From: Burkholderiaceae bacterium
Lineage (GTDB): Bacteria > Pseudomonadota > Gammaproteobacteria > Burkholderiales > Burkholderiaceae_C
NCBI GenBank assembly: GCA_017856435.1
Contig: JAFMFB010000002.1
Span: forward strand, 40,288-104,287
Direction: 5' to 3'
DNA length: 64,000 nt
A program made the position numbers and the translations under genes. How positions within the stretch are numbered: the first letter of the stretch is position 1; each line of letters begins with the position of its first letter. Below are positions 32,030 to 43,151 of this stretch, one piece after another. Below the pieces are notes generated by a model. That model did no database searches, was not told where the DNA came from, and saw nothing but the letters and a program-made list of their open reading frames with translations.

Positions 32030-33931
32030 ATGACGCCCGGCGCCTACCCTCTGCTGCAAAGGATCAATGATCCGGCCGATCTGCGTCTGTTGCCGCGTTC
32101 GCAGCTGCGGGCATTGGCCGATGAGCTGCGGGCCTTTGTCCTGGAGAGTGTGTCCAGAACCGGCGGCCATCTAAGCTCCAACCTGGGCACGGTGGAACTC
32201 ACCGTGGCCCTGCACTATGTCTTCAAAACCCCTGATGACCGGCTAGTCTGGGACGTCGGGCATCAGACCTATCCCCACAAGATCCTGACGGGCCGTCGCG
32301 ACCGGATGGACAGCCTTCGTCAACTCAACGGCATCAGCGGCTTTCCAGTTCGCAGCGAAAGCCCCTATGACGCTTTCGGCACTGCGCATTCCAGTACCTC
32401 GATTTCAGCGGCCCTAGGCATGGCCCTGGCCGCCCGACAGAAAAATGAGGACCGGCACGCCATCGCGGTCATCGGCGATGGCGCCATGACGGCTGGTATG
32501 GTGTTTGAGGCGCTCAATCATGGTGGCGTTGAAGACTGCAAGCTGCTGGTCATCCTCAACGACAACGATATGTCGATCAGCCCACCTGTTGGCGCCCTGA
32601 ACCGATACTTGGCGCAGTTGATGAGTGGACGTTTCTATGCTGCTGCCAAGAATATGGGCAAGCAGGTGTTGCAGGTGGCGCCACCCCTTTTTGAACTTGC
32701 CAAGCGAATTGAGGAGCACGCCAAGGGCATGGTGGTGCCGGCCACCCTGTTCGAAAAATTCGGCTTCAACTACATAGGGCCGATCGATGGTCATGACCTG
32801 GACTCGTTGATTCCTACCCTGGAAAACCTCAAGCATCTGAATGGCCCCCAATTCCTTCATGTGGTGACCAAAAAGGGTCAGGGTTACAAGCTGGCTGAGG
32901 CCGATCCCGTGGCCTACCATGGTCCTGGCAAATTTGATCCCTCGGTGGGTCTGGTCAAGCCGGCCACCCCCCCCAAGCAGACCTTCACCCAGGTGTTTGG
33001 CCAGTGGCTCTGCGATATGGCTGAGCAGGACCCACGTCTGGTTGGCATTACGCCGGCCATGCGTGAGGGCTCAGGCATGGTCGAATTTCATCGCAGATTC
33101 CCTGACCGTTACTACGATGTGGGAATCGCCGAGCAACATGCGGTGACCTTTGCTGCCGGTTTGGCGTGTGAAGGACTCAAGCCCGTGGTGGCCATTTATT
33201 CAACTTTTCTGCAGCGTGCCTACGACCAGTTGATTCATGATGTGGCGCTGCAAAACCTGCCAGTGGTCTTTGCCCTCGATCGTGCTGGCCTGGTAGGTGC
33301 CGATGGGGCAACCCATGCGGGGGCTTATGACATTGCCTACCTGCGCTGCATTCCCAATCTCAGTGTGGCTTGTCCTGCCGACGAACGTGAATGTCGCCAA
33401 TTGCTCAGCACCGCCTTCGAGCAGAACCACCCGGTAGCGGTCAGGTACCCGCGCGGCGCTGGCGTGGGCGTTGCGCCTGAGCCCGGATTGGCCGGTTTGC
33501 CCATAGGCCGTGGAGAGCTGCGACGTGCAGGCAAATCGATTGCCATTCTGGCTTTTGGAACATTGCTGTATCCCGCCTTGCAGGCGGGCGAGCAACTGGA
33601 TGCAACGGTGGTGAACATGCGCTGGGCCAAGCCCATCGACCAGACGCTGCTGATGCAAGTGGCTGCCGAGCATGAGGCGCTGGTTACCCTGGAAGAGGGC
33701 TGTATTGCCGGTGGTGCCGGGAGTGCAGTTGCTCAAGCCTTGTTGGCTGCAGGCATATCCCGGCCGATTCTGCAACTGGGACTGCCGGATGTCTTTATCG
33801 AGCATGGGGACCCCGCCAAGTTGTTGGCCTTGCAGGGCTTGGATGCCAGTGGCATTGTTGCATCGATCAAGGAACGCTTTGCTGACGTCCTTAACCAGTC
33901 TCGTTCCAAAGCCTTGAAAGTGGTGGCTTGA
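32030..33931 (+). CDS. dxs: 1-deoxy-D-xylulose-5-phosphate synthase
   Basis: [54 protein letters not shown]; start trimmed to ATG 32030. Confidence 0.97.
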   Translation: MTPGAYPLLQRINDPADLRLLPRSQLRALADELRAFVLESVSRTGGHLSSNLGTVELTVALHYVFKTPDDRLVWDVGHQTYPHKILTGRRDRMDSLRQLNGISGFPVRSESPYDAFGTAHSSTSISAALGMALAARQKNEDRHAIAVIGDGAMTAGMVFEALNHGGVEDCKLLVILNDNDMSISPPVGALNRYLAQLMSGRFYAAAKNMGKQVLQVAPPLFELAKRIEEHAKGMVVPATLFEKFGFNYIGPIDGHDLDSLIPTLENLKHLNGPQFLHVVTKKGQGYKLAEADPVAYHGPGKFDPSVGLVKPATPPKQTFTQVFGQWLCDMAEQDPRLVGITPAMREGSGMVEFHRRFPDRYYDVGIAEQHAVTFAAGLACEGLKPVVAIYSTFLQRAYDQLIHDVALQNLPVVFALDRAGLVGADGATHAGAYDIAYLRCIPNLSVACPADERECRQLLSTAFEQNHPVAVRYPRGAGVGVAPEPGLAGLPIGRGELRRAGKSIAILAFGTLLYPALQAGEQLDATVVNMRWAKPIDQTLLMQVAAEHEALVTLEEGCIAGGAGSAVAQALLAAGISRPILQLGLPDVFIEHGDPAKLLALQGLDASGIVASIKERFADVLNQSRSKALKVVA

Positions 33932-36343
33932 GTGGCAATGTCCCCCCCGGCCTCCTCGACTGAACCTTCTCTGCTCTCACTACTCAATCCGGAGCAAGGT
34001 GCGGCGGTTGCCTTGCCGGCAGAACACGCCCTGATTCTGGCGGGTGCAGGCTCGGGTAAAACCCGCGTGCTCACCACCCGGATTGCGTGGCTGCTGCAAA
34101 CCGGGCAAGTGTCGCCCGGGGGGCTTCTGGCCGTGACCTTTACCAACAAGGCCGCCCGCGAAATGATGACTCGCCTGACCAGCATGCTCCCGGTCAATGT
34201 GCGGGGCATGTGGATCGGTACCTTCCATGGTCTGTGCAATCGTTTGCTCAGAGCACACCACAAGGCGGTTGGATTGCCGCAGACATTTCAGATTCTGGAT
34301 ACGCAGGATCAGCTCAGCGCCATCAAGCGCTTGTGCAAGTTGCATCGAATTGATGAGGAGCGTTTTCCGCCCAAGCAACTTCAGTGGTTCATAGCCGGGT
34401 GCAAGGAGGAGGGCCTGCGGCCTGCCGATGTGCCAGTGAGGGATGAAGATACCCGCAGAAAAGTCGAGCTCTACCAGTTGTACGAGGAACAGTGCCAACG
34501 TGAAGGTGTGGTGGACTTTGGTGAACTGCTGCTCAGATCCTATGAATTGCTGCGCGATAACGACCCGGTACGCCAGCATTACCAGCGGCGCTTTCGCCAT
34601 ATCCTGATTGATGAGTTTCAGGACACCAATCGTCTGCAGTACCACTGGATCAAGCTATTGGCGGGCTTTGATGCCAATGGGCAAGCGGCAGGACCTGTTC
34701 AGGGGGGGGCGGTGTTTGCTGTGGGTGATGACGACCAGAGCATTTACGCCTTTCGCGGTGCCCGGGTGGGCAATATGGCTGACTTTGTGCGCGAATTCGA
34801 AGTCAAGCACCAGATCAAGCTGGAGCAAAACTACCGCAGCCATAGCAATATTCTTGATACTGCCAACGCCCTGATCAGTCATAACAAGCAACGCTTGGGG
34901 AAAAATTTGCGCACCGATCATGGTGCCGGCGAACCCGTACGAATTTACGAAGCTGCCAGTGACTTCGCCGAGGCCCAATGGTTGGTGGATGAAATCAGGC
35001 AACTGATTCGTGAGGGCATGAGCCAGCGCGAGATTGCGGTGCTTTACCGCTCCAATGCCCAGAGCCGGGTGCTGGAGACGGCACTGTTCAATGCGGGCTT
35101 GCCTTACCGGGTTTATGGCGGCTTGCGATTTTTCGAGCGCGCGGAAATCAAACATGCGTTGGCTTATCTGCGATTGCTGGAAAACCCAAACGACGACACC
35201 AGTTTTTTGCGGGTGGTCAATTTCCCGCCTCGGGGCATAGGTGCGCGAAGCCTGGAGCAACTGCAGGATAGTGCCAGGCAGAGCGGCCGATCCCTGCACG
35301 ATTCGGTGCCTGCGGTGGTGGGTAAAGCCGGCACCAATCTGGGCGCCTTTGTTGCCAAGATCGATGTGCTGCGTGAGCAGTCCGAAGGGCTGACGCTGCG
35401 TGAAATCATAGAACTGGTGCTTCAGCACAGCGGCCTGATCGAGCATTACCAGAGCGAGCGCGAGGGGGCAGACCGGATCGAAAATCTTGAGGAACTGGTC
35501 AACGCGGCCGAAAGCTTTGTCTCCATTGAGGGATTTGGCCGTGAGGCCGAGGCATTGCACCCTGGCCCCCAAGCCACTTCAGATCTTCCTGCCGCGGGCA
35601 ATGAGAAGGGCTCCGCCTTTCTTATGGAGGAGGAGTTGGGGTGGGTTGAGAGCACTTCAGCTGGATCGCCCGATATCGAGACTGGGGAAGTCATGTCTCC
35701 CCTGGCTGCTTTCCTGACCCATGCCGCGCTGGAAGCCGGTGACAACCAGGCTCAGGAAGGTCAGGATGCGATTCAGCTCATGACCGTTCATGCCAGCAAG
35801 GGACTGGAGTTCGACGGTGTTTTCATCACCGGGCTGGAAGAGGGGCTGTTTCCCCATGAAAATTCGCTCAGTGATTTTGATGGTCTGGAAGAGGAGCGTC
35901 GCCTGATGTATGTGGCGATCACCCGAGCCCGACAACGCCTCTATCTGAGCCATTCCCAGACCCGGATGTTGCATGGTCAGACGCGCTACCACATCAGAAG
36001 CCGTTTTTTCGATGAGTTGCCGCAGCAGACCCTCAAATGGCTGACGCCCAAACAACCGGGCTTTGGATCAGGATTGAATCCGCCAGCCTTTTGGGGCGGG
36101 GTCGCGCCGTCCAGGTCTGTCGAGGCGGGGTCGTATGAGCGCGTGCGTCAGGTTCAGCCAAGCGCCAGTCCGGTTGTGGGGCAGCTGCACAGTGGTATGA
36201 GGGTGTTTCACACCAAATTTGGCGAAGGAAAAATCTTGACTCTCGAGGGAGCGGGTGAAGATGCCCGAGCCCAGGTCAATTTTTCACGGCATGGCATCAA
36301 ATGGCTGGCCCTCAGCGTTGCCAAACTCACGCCGGTCGAGTGA
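33932..36343 (+). CDS. uvrD: UvrD/PcrA-type SF1 DNA helicase
   Basis: LAGAGSGKTRVLTTRIAWLL, FQDTNRLQYHWIKLLAG, VGDDDQSIYAFRGA, LMTVHASKGLEFDGVFITGLEEGLFPHE, LMYVAITRAR. Confidence 0.95.
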   Translation: MAMSPPASSTEPSLLSLLNPEQGAAVALPAEHALILAGAGSGKTRVLTTRIAWLLQTGQVSPGGLLAVTFTNKAAREMMTRLTSMLPVNVRGMWIGTFHGLCNRLLRAHHKAVGLPQTFQILDTQDQLSAIKRLCKLHRIDEERFPPKQLQWFIAGCKEEGLRPADVPVRDEDTRRKVELYQLYEEQCQREGVVDFGELLLRSYELLRDNDPVRQHYQRRFRHILIDEFQDTNRLQYHWIKLLAGFDANGQAAGPVQGGAVFAVGDDDQSIYAFRGARVGNMADFVREFEVKHQIKLEQNYRSHSNILDTANALISHNKQRLGKNLRTDHGAGEPVRIYEAASDFAEAQWLVDEIRQLIREGMSQREIAVLYRSNAQSRVLETALFNAGLPYRVYGGLRFFERAEIKHALAYLRLLENPNDDTSFLRVVNFPPRGIGARSLEQLQDSARQSGRSLHDSVPAVVGKAGTNLGAFVAKIDVLREQSEGLTLREIIELVLQHSGLIEHYQSEREGADRIENLEELVNAAESFVSIEGFGREAEALHPGPQATSDLPAAGNEKGSAFLMEEELGWVESTSAGSPDIETGEVMSPLAAFLTHAALEAGDNQAQEGQDAIQLMTVHASKGLEFDGVFITGLEEGLFPHENSLSDFDGLEEERRLMYVAITRARQRLYLSHSQTRMLHGQTRYHIRSRFFDELPQQTLKWLTPKQPGFGSGLNPPAFWGGVAPSRSVEAGSYERVRQVQPSASPVVGQLHSGMRVFHTKFGEGKILTLEGAGEDARAQVNFSRHGIKWLALSVAKLTPVE

Positions 36344-36436
36344 GTTTGGGGTTGCACTGGTCTTGTACTTGAGTCTTTGAATTTCGCCTGTTGACGCCAG
36401 GGCCTTATTCAGCAGGTCCGCTGCGTCAAGGTCAGT

Positions 36437-37225
36437 TCAGGCATTCCCGGGGTCCGGGCTGTCTTGCACCTCAAAGCAGTCCTGGAAGGTGAACCAGATC
36501 GAACAGAAAAAAACCGCCGCCAGCAACAGCAGCGTGGGCAACATGAGTGTGCCGATCAATCCTGGCTGACCAATCAGCACGGACAGCAAGGTCAGGGCAA
36601 TGCCAACGCCGGTGAAAATGCCCATCCAGGCCAGAGCAAACACCAGCATGGCGCTGAAGTTCCTAAAGCAGGCCACAACACTGAAAAAAAGACTTTTTAC
36701 CGGCGGGACCTCGTACCAATGCACCAGCGCTGGTGCATGCCAGAACAACAGTGACAGAGGGAGGTACAGACCCATGGCCAGCCAGGCGGCCTGCTGGAAG
36801 GCGGGGGACTCCACGATTTCTCGAGTGACAGCGCCGCCCATCAGGTAAAAGCGAGCAAACGTACCGCCGTCAAGCAGGGCGGTCGCGCCCAGAACCAACA
36901 AAAAGGAAACGGCGTAGATCAGTCCGAGTAGTGCCATGGCGCGGGCCCGTTGGCGACCTGCCCGAAAAGCACTGATCAGGATGGAGGGCATTGGAAAGTG
37001 GCCCCGGTCCGCTTCCCGGGTGGCCGCCATCAAACCCAGCGTGGCGGCCGGCAACAATGCCAAGGCCAGCACGTTGCCGACCAGCGGTATCAGGCTGGCC
37101 AGTGAGATTGTGGTGATATACATGAAAAACAGGCCTGCCAAGGCCAGTGGTTGGCGCCGGAAAGTGCTCAAGCCCTGGCGGACCCAACGCCACCCCTGGC
37201 TGGCCGGAACCAGCTTGAGTTTCAT
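36437..37225 (-). CDS. BPSS1780-like family membrane protein
   Basis: MKLKLVPASQGWRWVRQGLSTFRRQPLALAGLFFMYITTISLASLIPLVGNVLALALLPAATLG. Confidence 0.8.
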   Translation of the reverse strand: MKLKLVPASQGWRWVRQGLSTFRRQPLALAGLFFMYITTISLASLIPLVGNVLALALLPAATLGLMAATREADRGHFPMPSILISAFRAGRQRARAMALLGLIYAVSFLLVLGATALLDGGTFARFYLMGGAVTREIVESPAFQQAAWLAMGLYLPLSLLFWHAPALVHWYEVPPVKSLFFSVVACFRNFSAMLVFALAWMGIFTGVGIALTLLSVLIGQPGLIGTLMLPTLLLLAAVFFCSIWFTFQDCFEVQDSPDPGNA

Positions 37226-38217
37226 GCGGGCACTGCCTCCAGCAACCGGGCGCAATTCAGCGGGTGCATTACTCGGTTAAGCAGAACCCGTTCGAAATGT
37301 TGCGGGTCATGGGCCTGTAATACGGCGGCGTCACGCGGCAGATAAAAATCCCAAAGTCGCGAGATCCAGAAGCGCAGTGCCCCGGCGCGCAGCATGGCCG
37401 CAAACAATTGTTGTTCTGCAGCTTGCAAAGGCCGGACCTGCTGGTAGGCGCGCAACAAGGCGCTAGAACGCGTCAGATCCGCTGCGCCACTGGCCAGGTC
37501 GATGCACCAATCATTGAGGCAGACCGCCAAGTCAAACAGCCAGCTGTCAACGCCGGCAAAGTAAAAGTCAAAAAAGCCGGTCAGGACGGGCGATCCATCC
37601 TCAGGTGCCGGATCGAACATGACATTGTCACGAAACAGATCGGCATGAATGGGTCCCCTGGGCAAGCCCTCAAAGGCGGCCTCTTGCGCCACATGGTTCT
37701 GAAAGGCCAGTTCGCTGCGCAGCAACTCGGCCTGATGCGCCTGAATGTGAGGTAGAACCAGGGGCACAGTTTCGTTCCACCAGGACAGGCCTCTTAGATT
37801 GGGTTGGTGGCGCGGGTAGTCCCGGCCCGCCAAGTGCATGCGCGCCAGCATGGCACCCACCGCTTCGCAGTGGGCTGGGCTGGGGTCGAGTTCGCATCGG
37901 CCGCGAAGCCGGTTGACAACCGCAGCAGGCTTGCCCAGGACCTGATGCAGGATCTCGCCATTGCGGTCAGTGGCAGGGTCGGGGACCGGAATGCCTTTGA
38001 AGGCCAGATGTTTCATCAGGTGCAGATAGAACGGCAACTGCTCAAAACTCAGGCGCTCAAACAGCGTCAGGACATAAGCGCCACGATCCGTCGTTGCAAA
38101 GTAATTGGTGTTTTCGATACCGCCAACACAACCCTGCAGGTCTTGCAACTCACCCAGGTCCAGCTTTGCCAGAAGTGCACTGGCCTCGTCGAAAGAGACC
38201 TCAGTGAACACAGCCAT
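37222..38217 (-). CDS. thrB: Homoserine kinase (ThrB2/choline-kinase-like type)
   Basis: MAVFTEVSFDEASALLAKLDLGELQDLQGCVGGIENTNYFATTDRGAYVLTLFE...GPIHADLFRDNVMF. Confidence 0.94.
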   Translation of the reverse strand: MAVFTEVSFDEASALLAKLDLGELQDLQGCVGGIENTNYFATTDRGAYVLTLFERLSFEQLPFYLHLMKHLAFKGIPVPDPATDRNGEILHQVLGKPAAVVNRLRGRCELDPSPAHCEAVGAMLARMHLAGRDYPRHQPNLRGLSWWNETVPLVLPHIQAHQAELLRSELAFQNHVAQEAAFEGLPRGPIHADLFRDNVMFDPAPEDGSPVLTGFFDFYFAGVDSWLFDLAVCLNDWCIDLASGAADLTRSSALLRAYQQVRPLQAAEQQLFAAMLRAGALRFWISRLWDFYLPRDAAVLQAHDPQHFERVLLNRVMHPLNCARLLEAVPA

Positions 38218-38220
38218 GGC

Positions 38221-38556
38221 TTAGAAGCTTTTTATTTTCCAGCCACCCGATCCGCTTGAGTTGCGGTCGCGGTCGGCAGCGGCCGGGTTGCGGTTACTGC
38301 CCTCCGGGGTGATTTCGTAGGCGGGGGCATCCCCCTTGGGCTTGACAGTGATTTGTCGGGTCTCGCCGCCGATCCGCAGTTCATCAATGCGGGAGCCGGC
38401 ATCCTCGTGTCGAATCTGTTCTGTTCTTTGCTCAAATCGGCCCTGACCCGACTCAAGGGGCTTAGCAGGGGGAGCTTGAGCATATGCAAGGCCAGCACCC
38501 AGTGTCGCCTGGGCAGCCAGATGGAGCAGGTTGGGGAACAGGTTGGAGGTACGCAT
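38221..38556 (-). CDS. DUF2782-like small secreted protein
   Basis: Signal peptide then EQIRHEDAGSRIDELRIGGETRQITVKPKGDAPAYEITPE; sits between thrB and polA. Confidence 0.75.
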   Translation of the reverse strand: MRTSNLFPNLLHLAAQATLGAGLAYAQAPPAKPLESGQGRFEQRTEQIRHEDAGSRIDELRIGGETRQITVKPKGDAPAYEITPEGSNRNPAAADRDRNSSGSGGWKIKSF

Positions 38557-38608
38557 GATCCCATTGTAAGACCTCCCAGCCAGGCAAAGCAGAAGGCACA
38601 ATGTATGG

Positions 38609-41386
38609 ATGCGTGAACCCAAAGAAACTGACAAAACATTGCTTCTGGTCGATGGCTCGAGTTACCTGTACCGGGCCTTTCATGCCATGCCGGATTTGCG
38701 GGCTGTGCCTGGCGACCCTGCCAGTGCACCGACCGGTGCCATTCGAGGCATGATCAATATGCTGCAGAGTTTGCGCAAGGAGGTCCATGCCGACTACGCC
38801 GCTTGTGTGTTTGATGCCAAGGGGCCGACTTTTCGCGATGAAATTTATCCCCAATACAAAGCCCAGCGCGCGCCCATGCCCGATGATTTGCGGCGACAGA
38901 TTGAACCGATCCATGAGGTGGTGCGTTTGATGGGCTGGAAGGTGCTGGATGTTCCTGGCGTCGAGGCTGACGATGTGATTGGTACCCTGGCCAGAGCTGC
39001 ATCTGATCAAAAAATCGAGGTGATCATCAGCAGTGGTGACAAGGATCTGGCGCAACTGGTGACCGAGCACATCACCATAGTGGACACCATGAATGGCAAG
39101 CGGCGCGATCTGGCTGGGGTGCAAGCCGAGTTTGGTGTCCCCCCTGCGTTGATGGTGGACTTTCAGACCCTGGTCGGAGATGCGGTGGACAATGTGCCCG
39201 GGGTCGAAAAAGTAGGCCCCAAGACAGCTGCCAAATGGTTGCAGGAATATGGCTCACTGGATGCGCTGGTGGCCCAGGCTGATGCCATCAAGGGGGTGGC
39301 CGGTGAAAATCTGCGGCGTGCCCTGGGCTGGCTGCCGACCGGACGCCAGCTGTTGACCATCAAGACCGATTGTGATCTCGATGGCTGGGTGCCGAGCCTG
39401 CCTGCGCTTGACGCAGTTTTGGTCAGTGCGCCGGATGAGGTTGGGCTGCGTGCGTTTTACGAGCAGTATGGCTTCAAGTCCCTGGCCCGCGCCCTCGGGG
39501 GCACTCCAGCAAGTCAAGAGCCTGCCGGGCAGTACCCGTCCAATGACCTGTTTGATCAGCCAGCGGCCAGCAGCGCCCCCGCCCAGGTGGCTTACCAGAC
39601 TCTTCTTGAATGGGCTGATCTGGAGCATTGGCTGACGAGGCTGGAGCAGGCTGACCTGGTGGCGCTGGACACGGAAACCACCTCGCTGGACGAGATGATG
39701 GCTGAGATCGTCGGTATCTCCTTCAGTGTCCAGCCTGGCGAGGCCGCCTACATCCCCCTGACCCATGACTATCCAGGTGCGCCGCCACAACTCTCCCGCA
39801 GCGAGGTGCTGGCCCGCATGAAGCCCTGGCTGGAAAATCCTCAAGCCAGAAAACTAGGTCAGCATGTGAAATATGACCGTCATGTGTTTGCCAACCACGG
39901 CATCGAGGTACAGGGCTATGTGCATGACACCATGCTGCAAAGCTATGTGCTGGAAGCCCACCGACCCCATGGACTGGCCAGCCTGGCCGAGCGGCATCTG
40001 GGCCGACATGGCATCAACTACGAAGACCTGTGCGGCAAGGGCGCCAAGCAGATTCCCTTCAGCCAGGTAGATATTGCCAGGGCCGCTGAGTATTCCTGTG
40101 AAGACTCTGACCAGACGCTGGATGTGCATCAGGCCCTGTGGCCGAGAATTGAGGCCGATGACAAGTTACGGTTCATCTACCAGCTTGAAATTGCCAGTTC
40201 CGAGACCTTGTACCGGGTTGAGCGTAACGGCGTCTTGATTGATGCGCAGGTACTTGCCCAGCAGAGTCATGAACTGGGTCAGCGGATCTTGCAACTTGAG
40301 CAGGAAGCCTTCGAGTTGGCAGGGCAACCCTTCAACCTGGGTTCGCCCAAGCAGATCGGGGAAATATTTTTTGGCAAGCTGGGCTTGCCGGTGGTCAAGA
40401 AGACAGCCACGGGTGCGCCCAGCACCGACGAAGAGGTACTGGAAAAGCTGGCCGAGGACTATCCTTTACCAGCCAAGATCCTGGAACATCGGGGTCTGTC
40501 AAAGCTCAAGGGCACCTATACCGACAAACTGGCGCAGATGGCTCATCCCCGAACCGGCAGGGTACACACCCACTATGCCCAGGCGGTGGCAGTCACCGGG
40601 CGGCTGTCGAGCAATGACCCCAACCTGCAGAACATACCAATCCGAACGCCGGAAGGGCGCCGGGTTCGCGAGGCGTTTATTGCACCTGCGGGCTGGCAGA
40701 TTGCCAGCGCCGATTACTCGCAAATCGAGTTGCGCATCATGGCCCATCTGAGTGGTGATGGGGCCCTGATGCTGGCCTTCCACGACGGCATGGACGTTCA
40801 TCGTGCCACTGCAGCCGAAGTGTTTGGCGTGCCCACCAGTTCCGTGACCAGCGAGCAGCGACGCTATGCCAAGGTGATCAACTTCGGACTGATTTACGGT
40901 ATGAGTGCCTATGGCTTGGCCAAAAGCCTGGATATCGACAACACGGCTGCCAAAAACTATATCGAACGCTACTTCGAGCGCTTTGCCGGGGTTCGCCATT
41001 ACATGGACGCCACCCGTGCCAAAGCCAAGGCCCAGGGCTTTGTCGAGACGGTCTTTGGTCGACGCCTGTACCTGCCCGAGATCAACTCACCCAACGGCCC
41101 GCGCCGAAGCGGTGCCGAGCGTGCGGCCATCAACGCGCCCATGCAGGGCACTGCAGCCGACTTGATCAAGCTCAGCATGAACGAGGTGCAGCGGGTACTC
41201 GATGCTGAACACTGCCGGACAAAAATGATCATGCAGGTGCATGACGAGCTGGTGTTCGAGGTGCCCGATGATGAGGTGGCCTGGGTACGTCATGAAGTTC
41301 CCAGAATCATGGCCTCGGTGGCCAAGCTCAAAGTGCCGCTACTGGCGGAGATTGGGGTGGGTCCCAACTGGGAGCAGGCGCATTAA
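38609..41386 (+). CDS. polA: DNA polymerase I
   Basis: 925 aa with 5'-3' exo, 3'-5' exo (ALDTETTSLD, YSCEDSD) and polymerase (ASADYSQIELRIMAHLS, VHDELVFEV) motifs. Confidence 0.98.
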   Translation: MREPKETDKTLLLVDGSSYLYRAFHAMPDLRAVPGDPASAPTGAIRGMINMLQSLRKEVHADYAACVFDAKGPTFRDEIYPQYKAQRAPMPDDLRRQIEPIHEVVRLMGWKVLDVPGVEADDVIGTLARAASDQKIEVIISSGDKDLAQLVTEHITIVDTMNGKRRDLAGVQAEFGVPPALMVDFQTLVGDAVDNVPGVEKVGPKTAAKWLQEYGSLDALVAQADAIKGVAGENLRRALGWLPTGRQLLTIKTDCDLDGWVPSLPALDAVLVSAPDEVGLRAFYEQYGFKSLARALGGTPASQEPAGQYPSNDLFDQPAASSAPAQVAYQTLLEWADLEHWLTRLEQADLVALDTETTSLDEMMAEIVGISFSVQPGEAAYIPLTHDYPGAPPQLSRSEVLARMKPWLENPQARKLGQHVKYDRHVFANHGIEVQGYVHDTMLQSYVLEAHRPHGLASLAERHLGRHGINYEDLCGKGAKQIPFSQVDIARAAEYSCEDSDQTLDVHQALWPRIEADDKLRFIYQLEIASSETLYRVERNGVLIDAQVLAQQSHELGQRILQLEQEAFELAGQPFNLGSPKQIGEIFFGKLGLPVVKKTATGAPSTDEEVLEKLAEDYPLPAKILEHRGLSKLKGTYTDKLAQMAHPRTGRVHTHYAQAVAVTGRLSSNDPNLQNIPIRTPEGRRVREAFIAPAGWQIASADYSQIELRIMAHLSGDGALMLAFHDGMDVHRATAAEVFGVPTSSVTSEQRRYAKVINFGLIYGMSAYGLAKSLDIDNTAAKNYIERYFERFAGVRHYMDATRAKAKAQGFVETVFGRRLYLPEINSPNGPRRSGAERAAINAPMQGTAADLIKLSMNEVQRVLDAEHCRTKMIMQVHDELVFEVPDDEVAWVRHEVPRIMASVAKLKVPLLAEIGVGPNWEQAH

Positions 41387-41400
41387 CCTCGGGTTAGCAA

Positions 41401-42084
41401 TCAGCGGACGGTGGTGGCTAAGCCCAGTGCCAATGCTTCGGCAGGGTTCAGGTATTCAGTGTTGTTGCAGGTGGCAGTAGCCAGCTTCTTCATCACCGTG
41501 TTGGCTACGGGCAAAGGCAGCATGGCGCGCAGATAACGCGTCAGGGTCTGGGCTTGGGCCGCATTGAGTTCGGTCTCACAGATGCCCCGGCCAAAATCAG
41601 CGTCTGGCGGTATTTGCGAAAAGCCCAGACGGGTTGGAGGGACTGATGGCAGCATGATGCGTTCACGCCCGGCGACAAACACCAGCAGGCAGGGTGTTAG
41701 ACAGCTGGTACCAGCCTGAACCTGGGTGTCAAAAGCGCGGTTTTTGATGATGGCACCGACCGTCAGGGCACTGCCCACCTGCCCACCTTGAAGGGCAATC
41801 ACCACCCGCTTGCTTCGGCAGTCCTGACTGGCTAGCTCATTCATGGTCTGGCGCAGGCTGCGAGCGGTGTATTCATCCAGCTGACCGGTCAACTGGACAT
41901 GGCATTGACCAGCCTGACGGTTGACCTGAATTTCTACCCGTTCGTAGCGGGTCGTCGCTGGAGTGCTGCGGGGTGTGGGGCTAGTCTGGGTCTCGGGTGG
42001 GGTGGGGGTGGCGCAACCAAGCAGAGCCAGCAGGAGGGTACTGGCCAAATAGCGTGTACAAACTGTAGGGATTTTTCGGGACAT
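41401..42084 (-). CDS. Putative lipoprotein with ClpP-like/COG3904-like domain
   Basis: Lipobox LLALLGC; VVIALQGGQVGSALTVGAIIKNRAFDTQVQAGTSCLTPCLLVFVAGRERIMLPSVPPTRLGFSQ. Confidence 0.6.
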   Translation of the reverse strand: MSRKIPTVCTRYLASTLLLALLGCATPTPPETQTSPTPRSTPATTRYERVEIQVNRQAGQCHVQLTGQLDEYTARSLRQTMNELASQDCRSKRVVIALQGGQVGSALTVGAIIKNRAFDTQVQAGTSCLTPCLLVFVAGRERIMLPSVPPTRLGFSQIPPDADFGRGICETELNAAQAQTLTRYLRAMLPLPVANTVMKKLATATCNNTEYLNPAEALALGLATTVR

Positions 42085-42178
42085 CAAATTTTTTCAGAGA
42101 GGTGTATCTATGATGACCGGGCTGGAAAAGACTGGCAACTGATATCCCTGCGCTTCTTACTGTTGAAAGGAAATTCTT

Positions 42179-43072
42179 GTGTTGAATCAAGACCAAATGG
42201 GTGACTCCCTTGCTCTCCTGGACCGTCGCTCGATGTTGCCAAATCGCCGTCATGCCCTCAAGGCCACCCTGGGAATGGGCTACGCGGCTTCGGTCTTGCC
42301 CATCATGGCTCAGACCGCAATCAAGACGCCCACCGATGGCCTGACAGCAGGCGAAGTCACCATTGATGTCAAAGGTTTTTCAATGCCGGCGTTTCGCGCC
42401 ATGCCTGCGGGCAAGAAGAATCTGCCGGTGGTGCTGGTTCTGTCAGAAATTTTTGGGGTTCATGAGTACATAGCTGATGTGGCTGTGCGCTTTGCCCGTC
42501 AGGGTTATCTGGCCATTGCGCCCGAGCTTTTCGTACGTCAGGGAGATGCGCAAGGTTATGGCGAAGTTGCCAAACTGGTTGCTGAAGTGATTTCCAAGGT
42601 GCCCGATGCCCAGGTGGCCGGTGACCTGGATGCTGCAGTGGCTTGGGCCAGTGAAAATGGCGGGGACCTGTCACGTTTGGGCGTGACCGGATTCTGCTGG
42701 GGTGGTCGACAAACCTGGCTGTATGCAGCGCACAATCCACGCATCAAGGCCGCGGTTGCCTGGTACGGTCGGGTGGTCGGTAGTCAGTCTGCCCTGACAC
42801 CCAAAAACCCGGTCGATATCACAGGGCAACTCCATGCGCCGGTGCTTGGACTGTATGGTGAGGACGATACCGGTATTCCACTTACGGCGGTACAAACCAT
42901 GAAGGATGCGCTGGCTCGCGGCAATGCCAACGCCAAAGCCGCCCAATTTGTTCTGTACAAGGCAGCCCCACACGCCTTTCATGCCGATTACAGGCCCAGC
43001 TACCGTAAAGAGGCAGCCGATGACGGCTGGAAGCGTTGTTTGGATTGGTTCAAGGCACACGGCGTCGCTTGA
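42179..43072 (+). CDS. Dienelactone hydrolase family protein (Tat/Sec-exported-like N-terminus)
   Basis: LPVVLVLSEIFGVHEYIADVAVRFARQGYLAIAPELF; GVTGFCWGGRQTWLYAAHNP. GTG start at 42179. Confidence 0.92.
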   Translation: MLNQDQMGDSLALLDRRSMLPNRRHALKATLGMGYAASVLPIMAQTAIKTPTDGLTAGEVTIDVKGFSMPAFRAMPAGKKNLPVVLVLSEIFGVHEYIADVAVRFARQGYLAIAPELFVRQGDAQGYGEVAKLVAEVISKVPDAQVAGDLDAAVAWASENGGDLSRLGVTGFCWGGRQTWLYAAHNPRIKAAVAWYGRVVGSQSALTPKNPVDITGQLHAPVLGLYGEDDTGIPLTAVQTMKDALARGNANAKAAQFVLYKAAPHAFHADYRPSYRKEAADDGWKRCLDWFKAHGVA

Positions 43073-43090
43073 TCAACAAATTCTTGCTTG

Positions 43091-43123
43091 AAACCGCCAG
43101 AAAAAAATCTGGCGGTTTTTTTT
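43091..43123 (+). terminator. Rho-independent terminator after dienelactone hydrolase gene
   Basis: AAACCGCCAGA - AAAAAA - TCTGGCGGTTT followed by TTTTT. Confidence 0.93.
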
Positions 43124-43151
43124 GAACCAGCGCTCTGCGAAAATCAGCGGC

